A stretch of 14,837 nucleotides of DNA from Candidatus Alcyoniella australis (GTDB taxonomy: Bacteria; Lernaellota; Lernaellaia; JAVCCG01; Alcyoniellaceae): positions 1 to 14,837 of the forward strand of contig JAVCCG010000030.1 of the NCBI GenBank assembly GCA_030765605.1, written 5' to 3'. Shown here one piece after another: positions 1 through 8,610 of this stretch (position 1 is the first letter of the stretch; each line of letters begins with the position of its first letter). Under the pieces are notes generated by a model that worked only from the letters and a program-made list of their open reading frames with translations, ran no database searches and had not been told where the DNA came from. Made by a program: the position numbers and the translations under genes.

Positions 1-9
1 CCCCCCCAG

Positions 10-38
10 TTGACCCCCATCCCGGCATGTTTTAGGAT
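10..38 (+). promoter_or_regulatory. Candidate sigma-70-type promoter for the redox pair
   Basis: TTGACC at 10-15 (5 of 6 matches to the -35 consensus) is separated by 17 bases from TAGGAT at 33-38 (4 of 6 to the -10 consensus). Transcription would begin near position 45, about 30 bases before the first start codon. This is a motif match by eye only. Confidence 0.45.
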
Positions 39-75
39 TGGGGCTCTGTTGTCACATGAAAACGAGGTAGGGTAA

Positions 76-1605
76 ATGGCTGAGAAGTATGACGCAATAG
101 TCATCGGCGCGGGGCTCGGGGGGCTATCGGGGGCCGCGTTTCTGGCCAAGAGCGGGCTCAAAACATTGTTGCTCGAGCGGCACAACGTGCCGGGGGGCTA
201 TTCGACCAGCTTTGTGCGCGGGCGCTTCGAGTTCGAGGCTGCGTTGCATGAGCTTTCGGGCATCGGCACCAGCGACAAGCCGGGTCAGTTGCTGCGCTAT
301 CTGGATTGGCTGGGTGTGGCCGAGAAGGTCGAGTTCAACAAGGCGCCCAACCTTTACCGCTCGGTGTTCCCGGACCTGGACATCACCCTGCCCAACGGCC
401 GCGAGGCCTACGAGGCCACCTTGTGCGAGGCGTTCCCGCACGAGGCGGACAACATCCGGCGTTTCCTCGATCGCTGTTTCAAGCTGTTCCGCGAGACGTC
501 GATGTTGCAAAAGGAGATGAGCTCGGTCACCAACCCGGCGACGTTGGCCAAGCTGCCGTTCAAGTACCCCAATGCGGTGCGCTTCAACTTCGCCAACTGG
601 GGCCAGGTGCTGGCCCGCGATGTGCTCGATCCACGGGCGCGCGGCGTGCTCTCGCAATATTGGGGCTACTTCGGTCTGCCGCCCTCCCAGGTCTCGTTCC
701 TGTATTTCGCCACGGGCCTGGTCTCGTACCTCAAGTACGGCGCGTCGTTCCCCAAGGGGCGTTCCCAGGCGTTGGCCAACGCCTTTGTGCAGACCATCGA
801 GGATCTGGGCGGCGAGGTGCGCTTCAACTGCGGGGTCAAAACCATCCTCACCTCCACCGGTCGCGTCACCGGCGTAATCACCGAGGACGAGCAGCAGATC
901 GACGCGCGCTACGTGCTCTCCAACGCCGATCCGGTCACCACCTGCCGCGAGCTGATCGGCGCAAGCAAGGTGCCCGGCGCGTTCTTCGACCGGCTGCGCT
1001 CCAACACAGTGGCTCCCTCGACAGTCAACTGCTACATCGGCGCGACCAAGACCGCGGACGAGCTGGGCATGGCGCAGCACGAGATCTTCGTGCAGAACAG
1101 CTACGACATGGAGCGTCACGCCGAGGGCATGATGTATTTCGACAAGCCCGAGGCGATCGCCATGACCGCCTACAACCACGTGCTGCCCGAGATCTCGCCG
1201 CCGGGAACCTCGATGATCGTGCTCACCTGCCTGCATCGCGGTGAGCCGTGGCTCGAGCTGCCGCCGGAGAAATACGTCGATACCAAGAACCAGATGGCCG
1301 AGGGCATGCTCGATCTGGCGTCCAAGATCGCGCCGGGGTTGCGTGACGCCATCGAGGTAATCGAGGTCAGCACGCCGCTGACCAACATGCGTTACGCCGG
1401 AGCACTGGGCGGCAGCATCTATGGCTTCGACAATCGACCGGGCGAATCCACGGTCTGGCGCATTCCGCCCAAGGGGCCGCTGAGCGGGCTGTATTTCGCC
1501 GGAGCCTGGACCCAGCCCGGAGGCGGATTCGAGCCGACGATGATCTCGGGCCAGATGGCGGGCCAGTTGATCGTGAACAACAGCAAACGCAGCGCGGGAG
1601 AATAG
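76..1605 (+). CDS. FAD-dependent oxidoreductase, phytoene desaturase / retinol saturase family
   Basis: This is a 509-residue flavoprotein of the CrtI/carotenoid isomerase/RetSat superfamily, which desaturates, isomerises or saturates polyene or isoprenoid lipids. The N-terminus has the dinucleotide-binding fold, with G-A-G-L-G-G at residues 11-16 followed by the LLLER strand end and a PGGYSTS loop near residues 39-45, as in this family. The C-terminus has the FAD-contacting segment GLYFAGAWTQPGGGFEPT followed by a Gly/Ala helix, also a family hallmark. Length is normal. There is no signal peptide. The start is supported by the purine-rich GAGGTAGGG just upstream. The next gene begins 2 bases after the stop, so the two are almost certainly co-transcribed and the reductase is the likely redox partner. 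No carotenoid genes are visible nearby, so the substrate is unknown and I assign no gene symbol. Confidence 0.85.
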   Translation: MAEKYDAIVIGAGLGGLSGAAFLAKSGLKTLLLERHNVPGGYSTSFVRGRFEFEAALHELSGIGTSDKPGQLLRYLDWLGVAEKVEFNKAPNLYRSVFPDLDITLPNGREAYEATLCEAFPHEADNIRRFLDRCFKLFRETSMLQKEMSSVTNPATLAKLPFKYPNAVRFNFANWGQVLARDVLDPRARGVLSQYWGYFGLPPSQVSFLYFATGLVSYLKYGASFPKGRSQALANAFVQTIEDLGGEVRFNCGVKTILTSTGRVTGVITEDEQQIDARYVLSNADPVTTCRELIGASKVPGAFFDRLRSNTVAPSTVNCYIGATKTADELGMAQHEIFVQNSYDMERHAEGMMYFDKPEAIAMTAYNHVLPEISPPGTSMIVLTCLHRGEPWLELPPEKYVDTKNQMAEGMLDLASKIAPGLRDAIEVIEVSTPLTNMRYAGALGGSIYGFDNRPGESTVWRIPPKGPLSGLYFAGAWTQPGGGFEPTMISGQMAGQLIVNNSKRSAGE

Positions 1606-1607
1606 AG

Positions 1608-2780
1608 ATGGCCAACGAAACGATCGGATGGGTCGAGGACCTCGCATCCTACGCCAGGGTGGTCTACGACTGGAAAGCGTTGCGCAGGCCGGGCAAGGGA
1701 GTCGATTATCTCTCGGCCCAATACCGCGACCAGGTGCGCAGGATTGTCGAGGCGCTGCATCCCAAACGGATGAAGCTGCGCGTGGCCGAGGTGGTCGAGC
1801 AGACCCCGAGCAGCAAGACCCTGCGCATGGAGCGCGTCGACGGCAGCTTCCCGCCGTTCCGCGCCGGGCAGTACGTCAACCTCTACGTCACCATCGACGG
1901 CGTGCTCACCAGCAGGCCCTACAGCATCTCGTCGCTGCCCGGCGAGCAGGCGCTCGACCTGACGGTGCGCGACCGTCAGGGCGGATTCGTGGCCCCGCAT
2001 CTGATCTCGCAGATCGAGGCCGGAGCCGAGCTTGAGAGCAGCGGACCAGCGGGCAGCTTCTATTACGAACCCTTGATCGACGGCAAAGACCTGGTGTTCA
2101 TTGCCGGCGGCTCGGGCGTTACGCCGATCTACAGCATGCTGCGTTCGCTGCTGGGCAGCGATAACGGATTCAAGCTCAACTTGATTTACGGCAGCCGCAC
2201 GCCCAACGACGTGATTTTCGGCAAGGAGCTTAAAAAGCTCGCGCAGGAGCATAAGAACCTCAAGTACAAGCTGGTGATCTCGGATCCGCCCAAGGGTTTC
2301 CGCGGGGCCAAGGGGCTGCTCGACGCCGCGCTGCTGAAAAAGGCCGTGGGTAAGGTTGCGGGCAAGACGTTTTACGTCTGCGGCCCCAACGCGATGTACG
2401 ACCTGGTGCTGCCCGCGCTGGCCGAGCTGGGCGTGCCGCAACACAAGATCAAACGCGAGCTCTACGGCCCGCCGGACGACGTTACCAAGCAGCCTGGGTG
2501 GCCCAAGGCGATCAAGCGCAACCGCAAGTTCAACGTCACCATCGGCGGCAAGACGTTCAAGGCCTCGGCTGTTGAGCCGCTGATTAACTCGTTGGAGCGC
2601 AACGGCGTGGTCGTGCCCGCCCTGTGCCGTTCGGGCGAGTGCAGCGCCTGCCGCACCAAGCTGATCTCGGGCAAGGTCTACATGCCGCCCGACATTGGAG
2701 TGCGCTCCACCGACATCGACTTCGGCTACATCCATGCCTGCGTGGCCTACCCGATCAGCGACATCAAGGTGAAGATATAG
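1608..2780 (+). CDS. Ferredoxin-NAD(P) reductase-type flavoprotein with C-terminal 2Fe-2S domain
   Basis: This 390-residue electron-transfer protein resembles the FNR / phthalate-dioxygenase-reductase style oxidoreductases, which pass electrons from NAD(P)H through FAD to a 2Fe-2S centre. An N-terminal extension of about 55 residues without recognisable motif comes first. The FAD domain follows, with the RPYSISS motif near residue 103. The nucleotide-binding domain has GGSGVTPIYSM and YVCGPNAMYD. The last 90 residues are a plant-type ferredoxin domain with cluster ligands C340, C345, C348 and C378. The ATG at 1608 is 2 bases after the upstream stop, with GGGAGA at 1596-1601 as ribosome site. 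Coupling implies it feeds electrons to the flavoprotein before it or to a distant oxygenase or desaturase; that is inference. Its last 17 bases overlap the 3' end of the opposite-strand lipoprotein gene. Confidence 0.88.
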   Translation: MANETIGWVEDLASYARVVYDWKALRRPGKGVDYLSAQYRDQVRRIVEALHPKRMKLRVAEVVEQTPSSKTLRMERVDGSFPPFRAGQYVNLYVTIDGVLTSRPYSISSLPGEQALDLTVRDRQGGFVAPHLISQIEAGAELESSGPAGSFYYEPLIDGKDLVFIAGGSGVTPIYSMLRSLLGSDNGFKLNLIYGSRTPNDVIFGKELKKLAQEHKNLKYKLVISDPPKGFRGAKGLLDAALLKKAVGKVAGKTFYVCGPNAMYDLVLPALAELGVPQHKIKRELYGPPDDVTKQPGWPKAIKRNRKFNVTIGGKTFKASAVEPLINSLERNGVVVPALCRSGECSACRTKLISGKVYMPPDIGVRSTDIDFGYIHACVAYPISDIKVKI

Positions 2781-5409
2781 GCAGCTTCTCGATGCTCGGC
2801 TCACTGTTGGGGGTGGGCGGGTCGGTGCCCTTCATCAGCCGCCAGTAAAGCTCGGCCGCGTACCATTGGTTTTCGTCGATCCCGTCCCAGTCCATGGTCT
2901 GCGAGAGCTGCACCAGCGGATCGTCAGCGCTGCCCTCGTAGATTTCCTCGGGGTAGATCCGCTCGACGCGCACGTAGCGCTCGTAGTCGGGTTTGGCGCG
3001 GAACACGTCGTACATCCCCGTGCACAGCTGATCAAAGCGGTTCATCGGCGTGGAGCCGAGCACCAGCTCGATGGTCTTGTGCATGTTGGGCATGCTGTAG
3101 GCCACGGAGCTGACGTAGCCGCGTTTGACCCACGGTCCCACTGCCAGGGCCGGGCTGCGGTGCTTGTCGATGTGGTCGAAGCCGTGCTGCGCGTCGTCCT
3201 CGAAGATCACAATCAGCGAGTCGTACCAGATCGGGCTGTGGGCAATGGCCTCGACTACGATGCCCACGGCCTCGTCGTTGTCCGCGACCCACGAGGCCGG
3301 GGTCCACTGGCCGGGGTGCACACCAAAGGCGTGGTTGTTGGGAAGGAAGATCCACGAGAACTGCGGCACGGTCTCATCGAGCACGCGCTGGTTGAACTCG
3401 TGTACGAACATCCAGGCGCGGTCGCGGTCCAGATCCTCTCTGACCAGGTTGAACGGGTACTTGAACATGTAGTAGTCGCGGTAGCGCGTGGCAGCCTCGA
3501 TGCCGAAGTTCTCGACTCCGCCGTAGCCGTAAACGTCGATGCCCTGCTCGATCAGGTGCGGCATGAAGAAATTGGACTCGGGAATTGAGCCGGGGGTGAC
3601 GCTGACCACGATCCCGGGCATGCCGTAGCCCGCGTAGTCCAGCACCCAGCCCTTTTCCACGTAGTCCGGCTCAATAGCGGCCGCGGCCCACTGGTGGCCG
3701 TCGATGCTGCTCTCGGAGTCGCAGTAGAAGTTGTCGAACAGCGTGTATTCGCGCGCCAGCTTGCGCTGGTTGGGGAGCATCTCCTCGGTCCACATGTTGT
3801 ATTCGGGCTTGCCCTCGCCGATCTCCATGTCGCCGTAGGCGCAGTCGTAGGAGAAGTTCTCCTTGAGGATCAGAAACACGTGTTTGATCGGCGACTCGCC
3901 CGCGCGGTCCGGCGATGGCAGGGCGCTGTCGTTGCCGTTTTCAAAGTTGAAGTAGTGCAGCTGGCGGTAGTTGTTCTCATAGACGGTCTGGGTGTAGTCG
4001 GCGAGCTGTTGTTCGTCGGGAACGGCGAGTTTGAAGATCGAGCCGAAGATCTGCCTGCCGACCTGATCGCGGTCCGACGAGGTCTGGCCTTGGCCCTCAT
4101 ACTCGGTGGGACCATCGCCGCGCCCCTTACCGTTGAGCACGTACAGCGTGGAGCCATCAGCGCTCAGCGCCAGGTCGGTGGGATACCACTCAGTGGGAAT
4201 CGAGCCGCGCACTTCGCCGCTTTGCAGGTCGAGTAGCGCCACCAAATTGTCGCCCGCCCCGTTGATGTAGAGCGTAGAGCCGTCGGGCGAAATCGCGGCG
4301 TTGATCGGCGAGATGCCTTTGGGCGCCTCGAAGTCGGCGTGCAGCGAATAGATCCGCGTGACCGCCAGCGAGGCCACGTCGATGGCGTAGACCGAGTCGC
4401 TCTTGTTGCACACCACGTAGACCGTGGATCCCTCGGGCGAGAGCGTCAGTCCCTCGGGGCTTAAGCCCACGGGGATCGAGAGCAGGATTTCACCGTTGGC
4501 GGTGTTGATTACGGTCACGGTGTTGGGCTTGCGCGGGTAGAGCTTATCGCCGTCTTTTTCTTCCTCCTCGGGGAGCTGGAACCCGGCCCAGTTGCTAACG
4601 AACAGCTTGCCGCCGTCCGCGCTGAGCAGCAATTCGTAAGGGTGCCAGCCCGCGTCCCAGCGGCCGATTGTCTGGTCGTCGGACAGGTCGATTGCCGCGA
4701 CGTCGTTGGTCAGCTCGCACGAGACGTAGAGCGTGGCCTGGTCCGGGCTCAGCCGCAGGTCGGTGGTGTAGCAGCCGTCCACAGGGATCGAGCGCTCCAG
4801 ACTTAGCTCGCCGGATTCCACGGCGTAGACGTGCACCGCTTGGTCCTCGCCGCCCGAGACGTACAGCCGCGAGCCCGCGGCGTTAAAGCGCAGGCCGATG
4901 TACATCGAGCCGTTGGGCATCACCAATTCCTGCACCACCTCCATGCTCTGCGGATCGACGATGCGCAGCACATGTTTTTTAGTGCGCCAATGCTCGGGGT
5001 CGAGCACCGTGCCGTAGCCGTTTTCGTTGACTGCGAGCAGCGAGCCGTCGGGGCTGATCTCGAGGTTGGTCGGGAACGTGCCCAGCTGCGTGGTGCGCTG
5101 AGCCGGACGCAGCAGGCGTCCATTAACCAGCACGTTCTCGTCCGGATCGTCGGCAGTGGGCCTGCGCAACGCCTCATCGTTGAGCTCGGGGTAGCGCGGC
5201 TCCACGCACCAGCCGGATTTGCAGATCAACTCGTCCGGGCAATCGAAGAACGTCTCGCATTCGGTGACCGTCTGGTCGCCCGAGCCCGGACCGATCAGCA
5301 CTCCGGAGTCGTCGTCATCGTGGCTCTCGTCGCTGGACTTGGGGCAGCCGCACAGCAGCAGCGAAAGCATCAGCAGTAAAGCTACTGAGGGCAGGAGAAA
5401 CTTGCGCAT
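2764..5409 (-). CDS. Lipoprotein: YncE-type beta-propeller fused to alkaline-phosphatase-family phosphoesterase
   Basis: This is an 881-residue exported lipoprotein. The signal peptide ends in a lipobox (L19-C20-G21, lipidated C22), followed by a DDDD tether at 31-34 and a small Cys motif (C51, C57, C63, C68) of the kind common in deltaproteobacterial surface lipoproteins. Residues of roughly 85-440 hold repeated SPDGSTLYV / SADGSTLYVLN blades, a seven-bladed YVTN/YncE propeller. Residues of roughly 505-860 are a phosphoesterase domain of the acid phosphatase/phospholipase C type, with ENFSYD at 517-522, NNHAFGVHPG starting at 691 and FEDDAQHGFDHIDKHRSPA around 736-754, supplying metal ligands and the active site. 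This matches the known 'bifunctional YncE family/alkaline phosphatase family' architecture. The true substrate is unknown. The start is supported by a GAGG ribosome site 8 bases upstream. It is transcribed divergently from the metallophosphatase and convergently with the reductase gene. Confidence 0.88.
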   Translation of the reverse strand: MRKFLLPSVALLLMLSLLLCGCPKSSDESHDDDDSGVLIGPGSGDQTVTECETFFDCPDELICKSGWCVEPRYPELNDEALRRPTADDPDENVLVNGRLLRPAQRTTQLGTFPTNLEISPDGSLLAVNENGYGTVLDPEHWRTKKHVLRIVDPQSMEVVQELVMPNGSMYIGLRFNAAGSRLYVSGGEDQAVHVYAVESGELSLERSIPVDGCYTTDLRLSPDQATLYVSCELTNDVAAIDLSDDQTIGRWDAGWHPYELLLSADGGKLFVSNWAGFQLPEEEEKDGDKLYPRKPNTVTVINTANGEILLSIPVGLSPEGLTLSPEGSTVYVVCNKSDSVYAIDVASLAVTRIYSLHADFEAPKGISPINAAISPDGSTLYINGAGDNLVALLDLQSGEVRGSIPTEWYPTDLALSADGSTLYVLNGKGRGDGPTEYEGQGQTSSDRDQVGRQIFGSIFKLAVPDEQQLADYTQTVYENNYRQLHYFNFENGNDSALPSPDRAGESPIKHVFLILKENFSYDCAYGDMEIGEGKPEYNMWTEEMLPNQRKLAREYTLFDNFYCDSESSIDGHQWAAAAIEPDYVEKGWVLDYAGYGMPGIVVSVTPGSIPESNFFMPHLIEQGIDVYGYGGVENFGIEAATRYRDYYMFKYPFNLVREDLDRDRAWMFVHEFNQRVLDETVPQFSWIFLPNNHAFGVHPGQWTPASWVADNDEAVGIVVEAIAHSPIWYDSLIVIFEDDAQHGFDHIDKHRSPALAVGPWVKRGYVSSVAYSMPNMHKTIELVLGSTPMNRFDQLCTGMYDVFRAKPDYERYVRVERIYPEEIYEGSADDPLVQLSQTMDWDGIDENQWYAAELYWRLMKGTDPPTPNSEPSIEKLPISSP

Positions 5410-5585
5410 GTTTGTATCCTCGAATCGTGAGCTGATTGGACCACAATGATGGGGCCCGACTGTACGCGCAATGTTAGGCGATATCTTGTGCCAGGTGAAA
5501 GGCTGAAAATCACCAGTTGCCGGTCTGATGATTCCCAGAGAGCGGCGATGCTGTTTTAATAGGCCGACCCTGATGGGAGATACAA

Positions 5586-6830
5586 ATGTTTCGGCTGAAG
5601 CTGCTCTGCGTTCTTATCTGCTTGGCGTCGGTTTTGGTGATCGCACCGGCACAGGCGCGCGTTGTCAAAGCCCCCTACCTTCAGTACGTCACACAAGATG
5701 CGGTCTCGATTCTTTGGGAGACCTCAGTCGCGCAGCAGGACCGCATCGAGTGGGGCCCAAGCGAGGCCCTGGGCAACACCCTTGAGGAGAGCGTGGCCTA
5801 CAAATACCACGAGCAGCGCATCGATGGTTTGGAGCCCGAAACGCTCTACTACTACCGGGCGATCGTGGAGGGCGTACAGGGCGAGATCAAATCATTCGTT
5901 ACCGCGCCCGATGCCTGTTCGCCGTTCAGCTTTGTGCTGTTCGGCGACACCCGCTCCCAGCACCTGCCGCACTCCAAGAATATCGAACGCATCCTCGATG
6001 TTTCTGCGGACTTCGTGATCAACACCGGCGACATCATCGATTCAGAGGAGAGCCAGATTACCAACGAGGTGCGCTGGACCGAGCATTTTCAGATCGAGGC
6101 CGAGCTGCTCGACGAGGTGCCGCTGTTCCCGGTGATGGGCAACCACGACGACGGCACCCAGCAGATCTGGCATCGCATTTTCGCCCTGCCGGGCAACGAG
6201 CTGTACTACCAATTCGATTGGGGCAACTCGCGCTTTATCGTCTGCGACACCCAGCAGCCGATTCTCGATGGCTCCGAGCAGTACGCCTGGCTGGTCAACG
6301 CCCTGGCCGACGCTTACGACGACCCGGACGTGCAGCACGTGTTCGTCAGCTTTCACATTCCGCCATACAGCCACGCGGGGCACGAATCCAACCCGCTGTT
6401 GATCGCGGCGCTGACCCCACTGTTTAAGGAGTACGAAGTACAGGCGGTGCTCAACGGCCACAGTCACAACTTCCAGCACCTGGAGGCGGACGGCGTGCGC
6501 TACTTTATCTCCGGCGGCGGCGGAGCGAGCCTGCAATGCGAGGAGCACGGCATCCCGCAGATGCTCGAATACAGCTGCATGCACCACTACATCGTGATCA
6601 CGATCGACGGCCCGCTGGTGACCCTTGAGGTCTACGATGCGCTGACCAACAGCCGCATCTACTCGACCTTCTGGATGGACGACATGGGCAAGGACCCCTG
6701 CGCCGGGGATGACGACGATCAAATGCCGGACGATGACGATGCGGACGATGACGACGACGACTCGGGGGACGACCACTTCGGCGGCGCGGACGATGATGAC
6801 GACGACGAGAGCTGCTGCGGACGGCTGTGA
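5586..6830 (+). CDS. Secreted purple-acid-phosphatase-like metallophosphoesterase with poly-Asp tail
   Basis: This is a 414-residue exported phosphatase. The first 24 residues are a signal peptide ending in A-Q-A. Residues of about 28-107 form a fibronectin-III-like domain typical of purple acid phosphatases (KAPYLQYVT at the start, LEPETLYYYRA near the end). The metallophosphoesterase core follows, with all five metal-binding blocks visible: GDTR (D121), GD (D149), GNHD (185-188), a histidine in VSFHIPPYS, and GHSHNF. The reaction is expected to be phosphomonoester hydrolysis outside the cytoplasmic membrane. From about residue 371 the protein is a low-complexity tail of Asp runs ending in E-S-C-C-G-R-L. 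GGGAGA at 5575-5580 supports the start. It is divergent from the phosphoesterase lipoprotein across a 176-bp gap, suggesting joint regulation, although I found no clear Pho box there. Confidence 0.87.
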   Translation: MFRLKLLCVLICLASVLVIAPAQARVVKAPYLQYVTQDAVSILWETSVAQQDRIEWGPSEALGNTLEESVAYKYHEQRIDGLEPETLYYYRAIVEGVQGEIKSFVTAPDACSPFSFVLFGDTRSQHLPHSKNIERILDVSADFVINTGDIIDSEESQITNEVRWTEHFQIEAELLDEVPLFPVMGNHDDGTQQIWHRIFALPGNELYYQFDWGNSRFIVCDTQQPILDGSEQYAWLVNALADAYDDPDVQHVFVSFHIPPYSHAGHESNPLLIAALTPLFKEYEVQAVLNGHSHNFQHLEADGVRYFISGGGGASLQCEEHGIPQMLEYSCMHHYIVITIDGPLVTLEVYDALTNSRIYSTFWMDDMGKDPCAGDDDDQMPDDDDADDDDDDSGDDHFGGADDDDDDESCCGRL

Positions 6831-6870
6831 GTCGCCTTAAAACGCGCGAACGCACCAAATTCTAGGATCA

Positions 6871-6960
6871 ACAATTCTCTCCGCGACGCGGAGAGGCTTG
6901 TTGCACTACGACCAGCGTTCTGTGCGAGCCTTGGTGCAGCTCCAAGCTGCCGCTTCAAGC
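6871..6960. repeat. Dispersed intergenic hairpin repeat, copy A
   Basis: This copy is collinear with copy B at 9832-9921. Both carry CGCGGAGAGG (6887-6896 here), CGACCAG exactly 22 bases further on (6909-6915), and about 55 bases on a hairpin with loop CCA. Here the hairpin is GCAGCT at 6936-6941 paired with AGCTGC at 6945-6950. The stem sequences differ between copies yet both still pair. It is not coding in either strand as far as I can see. Confidence 0.6.
6877..6895. terminator. Hairpin downstream of the metallophosphatase
   Basis: CTCTCCG at 6877-6883 and CGGAGAG at 6889-6895 form a perfect 7-bp stem around a 5-base loop, 46 bases after the phosphatase stop codon. There is no T-run, so a factor-independent terminator is uncertain; it may just be part of the repeat copy that starts here. 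Confidence 0.35.
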
Positions 6961-7044
6961 TACTTGCACTGCGGCTGCACGGTAATTTAACTCGACGCGG
7001 GGCGGGTGGTTGGTCAGCGACCGGCGATCTACGCGAGCTATGCT

Positions 7045-7087
7045 GCACCTCAAAGGTGCCGCGAGTTTTGCTGCAGCTCCAAGCTGC
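7045..7087. repeat. Two further hairpins of the same intergenic repeat family
   Basis: GCACCT at 7045-7050 pairs with AGGTGC at 7054-7059 across loop CAA. GCAGCT at 7073-7078 pairs with AGCTGC at 7082-7087 across loop CCA. The 13-mer CCTCAAAGGTGCC at 7048-7060 recurs exactly at 9909-9921, tying this partial copy to the repeat upstream of 9927. Confidence 0.55.
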
Positions 7088-7099
7088 TTAAAGGTGCCC

Positions 7100-7128
7100 T
7101 TGACACCTGCTAAGTGCGTCAATAGCCT
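7100..7128 (+). promoter_or_regulatory. Candidate promoter for the purN-purH(N) unit
   Basis: A consensus-perfect -35 box TTGACA lies at 7100-7105, with a weak -10 (TAGCCT, 3 of 6) at 7123-7128 after 17 bases. It would start transcription near 7135, upstream of the purN ribosome site. This also argues against translation starting at the ATG at 7128. Confidence 0.4.
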
Positions 7129-7157
7129 TGGCCGATCGAAAAAGATGGAGAGATTGG

Positions 7158-7805
<648 letters not shown>

Positions 7806-7830
7806 ATAATCCGGGCTAAGGGAGAGTCAA

Positions 7831-8514
7831 ATGGCGGTGAACTTCGTTGAAAAGGTTGACGATCGGGTCAAAATCCAACACGCGCTGATCAGCGTCAGCG
7901 ATAAGACCGGCCTCGATCAATTGATCCCGGCCCTGGTGGCGGTCAATCCGTCGATTCGCATTTTCTCCACCGGCGGCACCTACAAGGCGATCGAGCGCAT
8001 CCTGGGCGAGGGCGCGGGGGCCAACCTGACCCAGGTCAGCGATTACACCGGCCAGCCCGAGACCCAGGGCGGCCTGGTCAAGACGCTGGATTTTAAGATC
8101 TACCTCGGGCTGCTGACCGAGACCTACAACGACGATCATCAGGGCGATTTGCAGCGCACCGCGGCCGCGGCCATCGACCTGGTGGTGGTCAACCTCTACC
8201 CGTTCTCCGCCACCGTGGCCCAGGCCGACGTGACCGTGGAGATGGCGCGGGCCAACATCGATATCGGCGGCCCGTGCATGGTGCGCGCTTCGGCCAAGAA
8301 CTATCTGCGCGTGACCTCGGTGACCGATCCGGCTGACTATTCGCAGCTGATCGAGCAGCTGCGGGCCGGGGGCGGCGGCCTGACCATCGCCCAGCGCTTC
8401 GAGTACGCGCGCAAGGCTTTTGCCCATACGGCCCAATACGACAAGGCGATCTCCGAGTATCTGGCCGGACAAGATCCCGAGGCGTTGTCAACGGTCTATA
8501 CCCTGGCCGACTGA
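7831..8514 (+). CDS. purH: Stand-alone IMP cyclohydrolase (N-terminal half of PurH)
   Basis: This 227-residue protein corresponds to the MGS-like IMP cyclohydrolase domain that normally forms the first 200 or so residues of bifunctional PurH; it closes FAICAR to IMP, the last step of purine synthesis. Visible motifs are ALISVSDKTGLDQL at the start, STGGTYKAIE, the VKTL nucleotide-binding turn, DLVVVNLYPF and NIDIGGPCMVRASAKN. The canonical KTLHPKIHGG is changed to KTLDFKIYLG. The frame ends with a true stop after the linker helix (AFAHTAQYDKAISEYL), exactly where the transformylase domain would begin. That domain is encoded separately at 9927-11177 on the other strand. GGGAGAG at 7820-7826 is the ribosome site. 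The gene is co-transcribed with purN. Confidence 0.87.
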   Translation: MAVNFVEKVDDRVKIQHALISVSDKTGLDQLIPALVAVNPSIRIFSTGGTYKAIERILGEGAGANLTQVSDYTGQPETQGGLVKTLDFKIYLGLLTETYNDDHQGDLQRTAAAAIDLVVVNLYPFSATVAQADVTVEMARANIDIGGPCMVRASAKNYLRVTSVTDPADYSQLIEQLRAGGGGLTIAQRFEYARKAFAHTAQYDKAISEYLAGQDPEALSTVYTLAD

Positions 8515-8610
8515 GGGCCGTTCGCGGATCGCCCACTCGGGCAGGGGCGTAATTGTCCCGAATCTCGTTCTGGGGTAGCGTATAGCCGCCTTCCCCCAAG
8601 GAGGATGAGG

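Larger units (their letters stand above)
6831..7157. other. Gene-free stretch with hairpin repeats and the purN promoter
   Basis: No coding region is supported here. The stretch holds an inverted repeat at 6877-6895, one copy of a roughly 75-90-base intergenic repeat shared with 9832-9921, two further hairpins at 7045-7059 and 7073-7087, and a TTGACA promoter element just before purN. The six-frame ORFs crossing it are antisense to the poly-Asp codons or out of frame with purN. Confidence 0.6.

Noticed and set aside
124-1647. 507-codon minus-strand open frame opposite the FAD oxidoreductase
   Set aside because: It is an antisense shadow of a GC-rich gene: no family motif, Arg/His/Gln-rich composition, and the plus-strand frame has clear FAD motifs.
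1419-2804. 461-codon minus-strand open frame opposite the reductase
   Set aside because: Antisense to a gene with FAD, NAD and 2Fe-2S motifs; its own translation has no recognisable fold and crosses two genes and an intergenic gap.
2866-4236. Plus-strand frames of 240 and 180 codons inside the lipoprotein gene
   Set aside because: They are Val/Ala-rich mirror frames of the propeller-phosphoesterase, without ribosome sites, and the minus-strand product has conserved active-site motifs.
6719-7048. 109-codon minus-strand frame rich in serine
   Set aside because: The serine run is simply the complement of the poly-Asp codons of the phosphatase tail.
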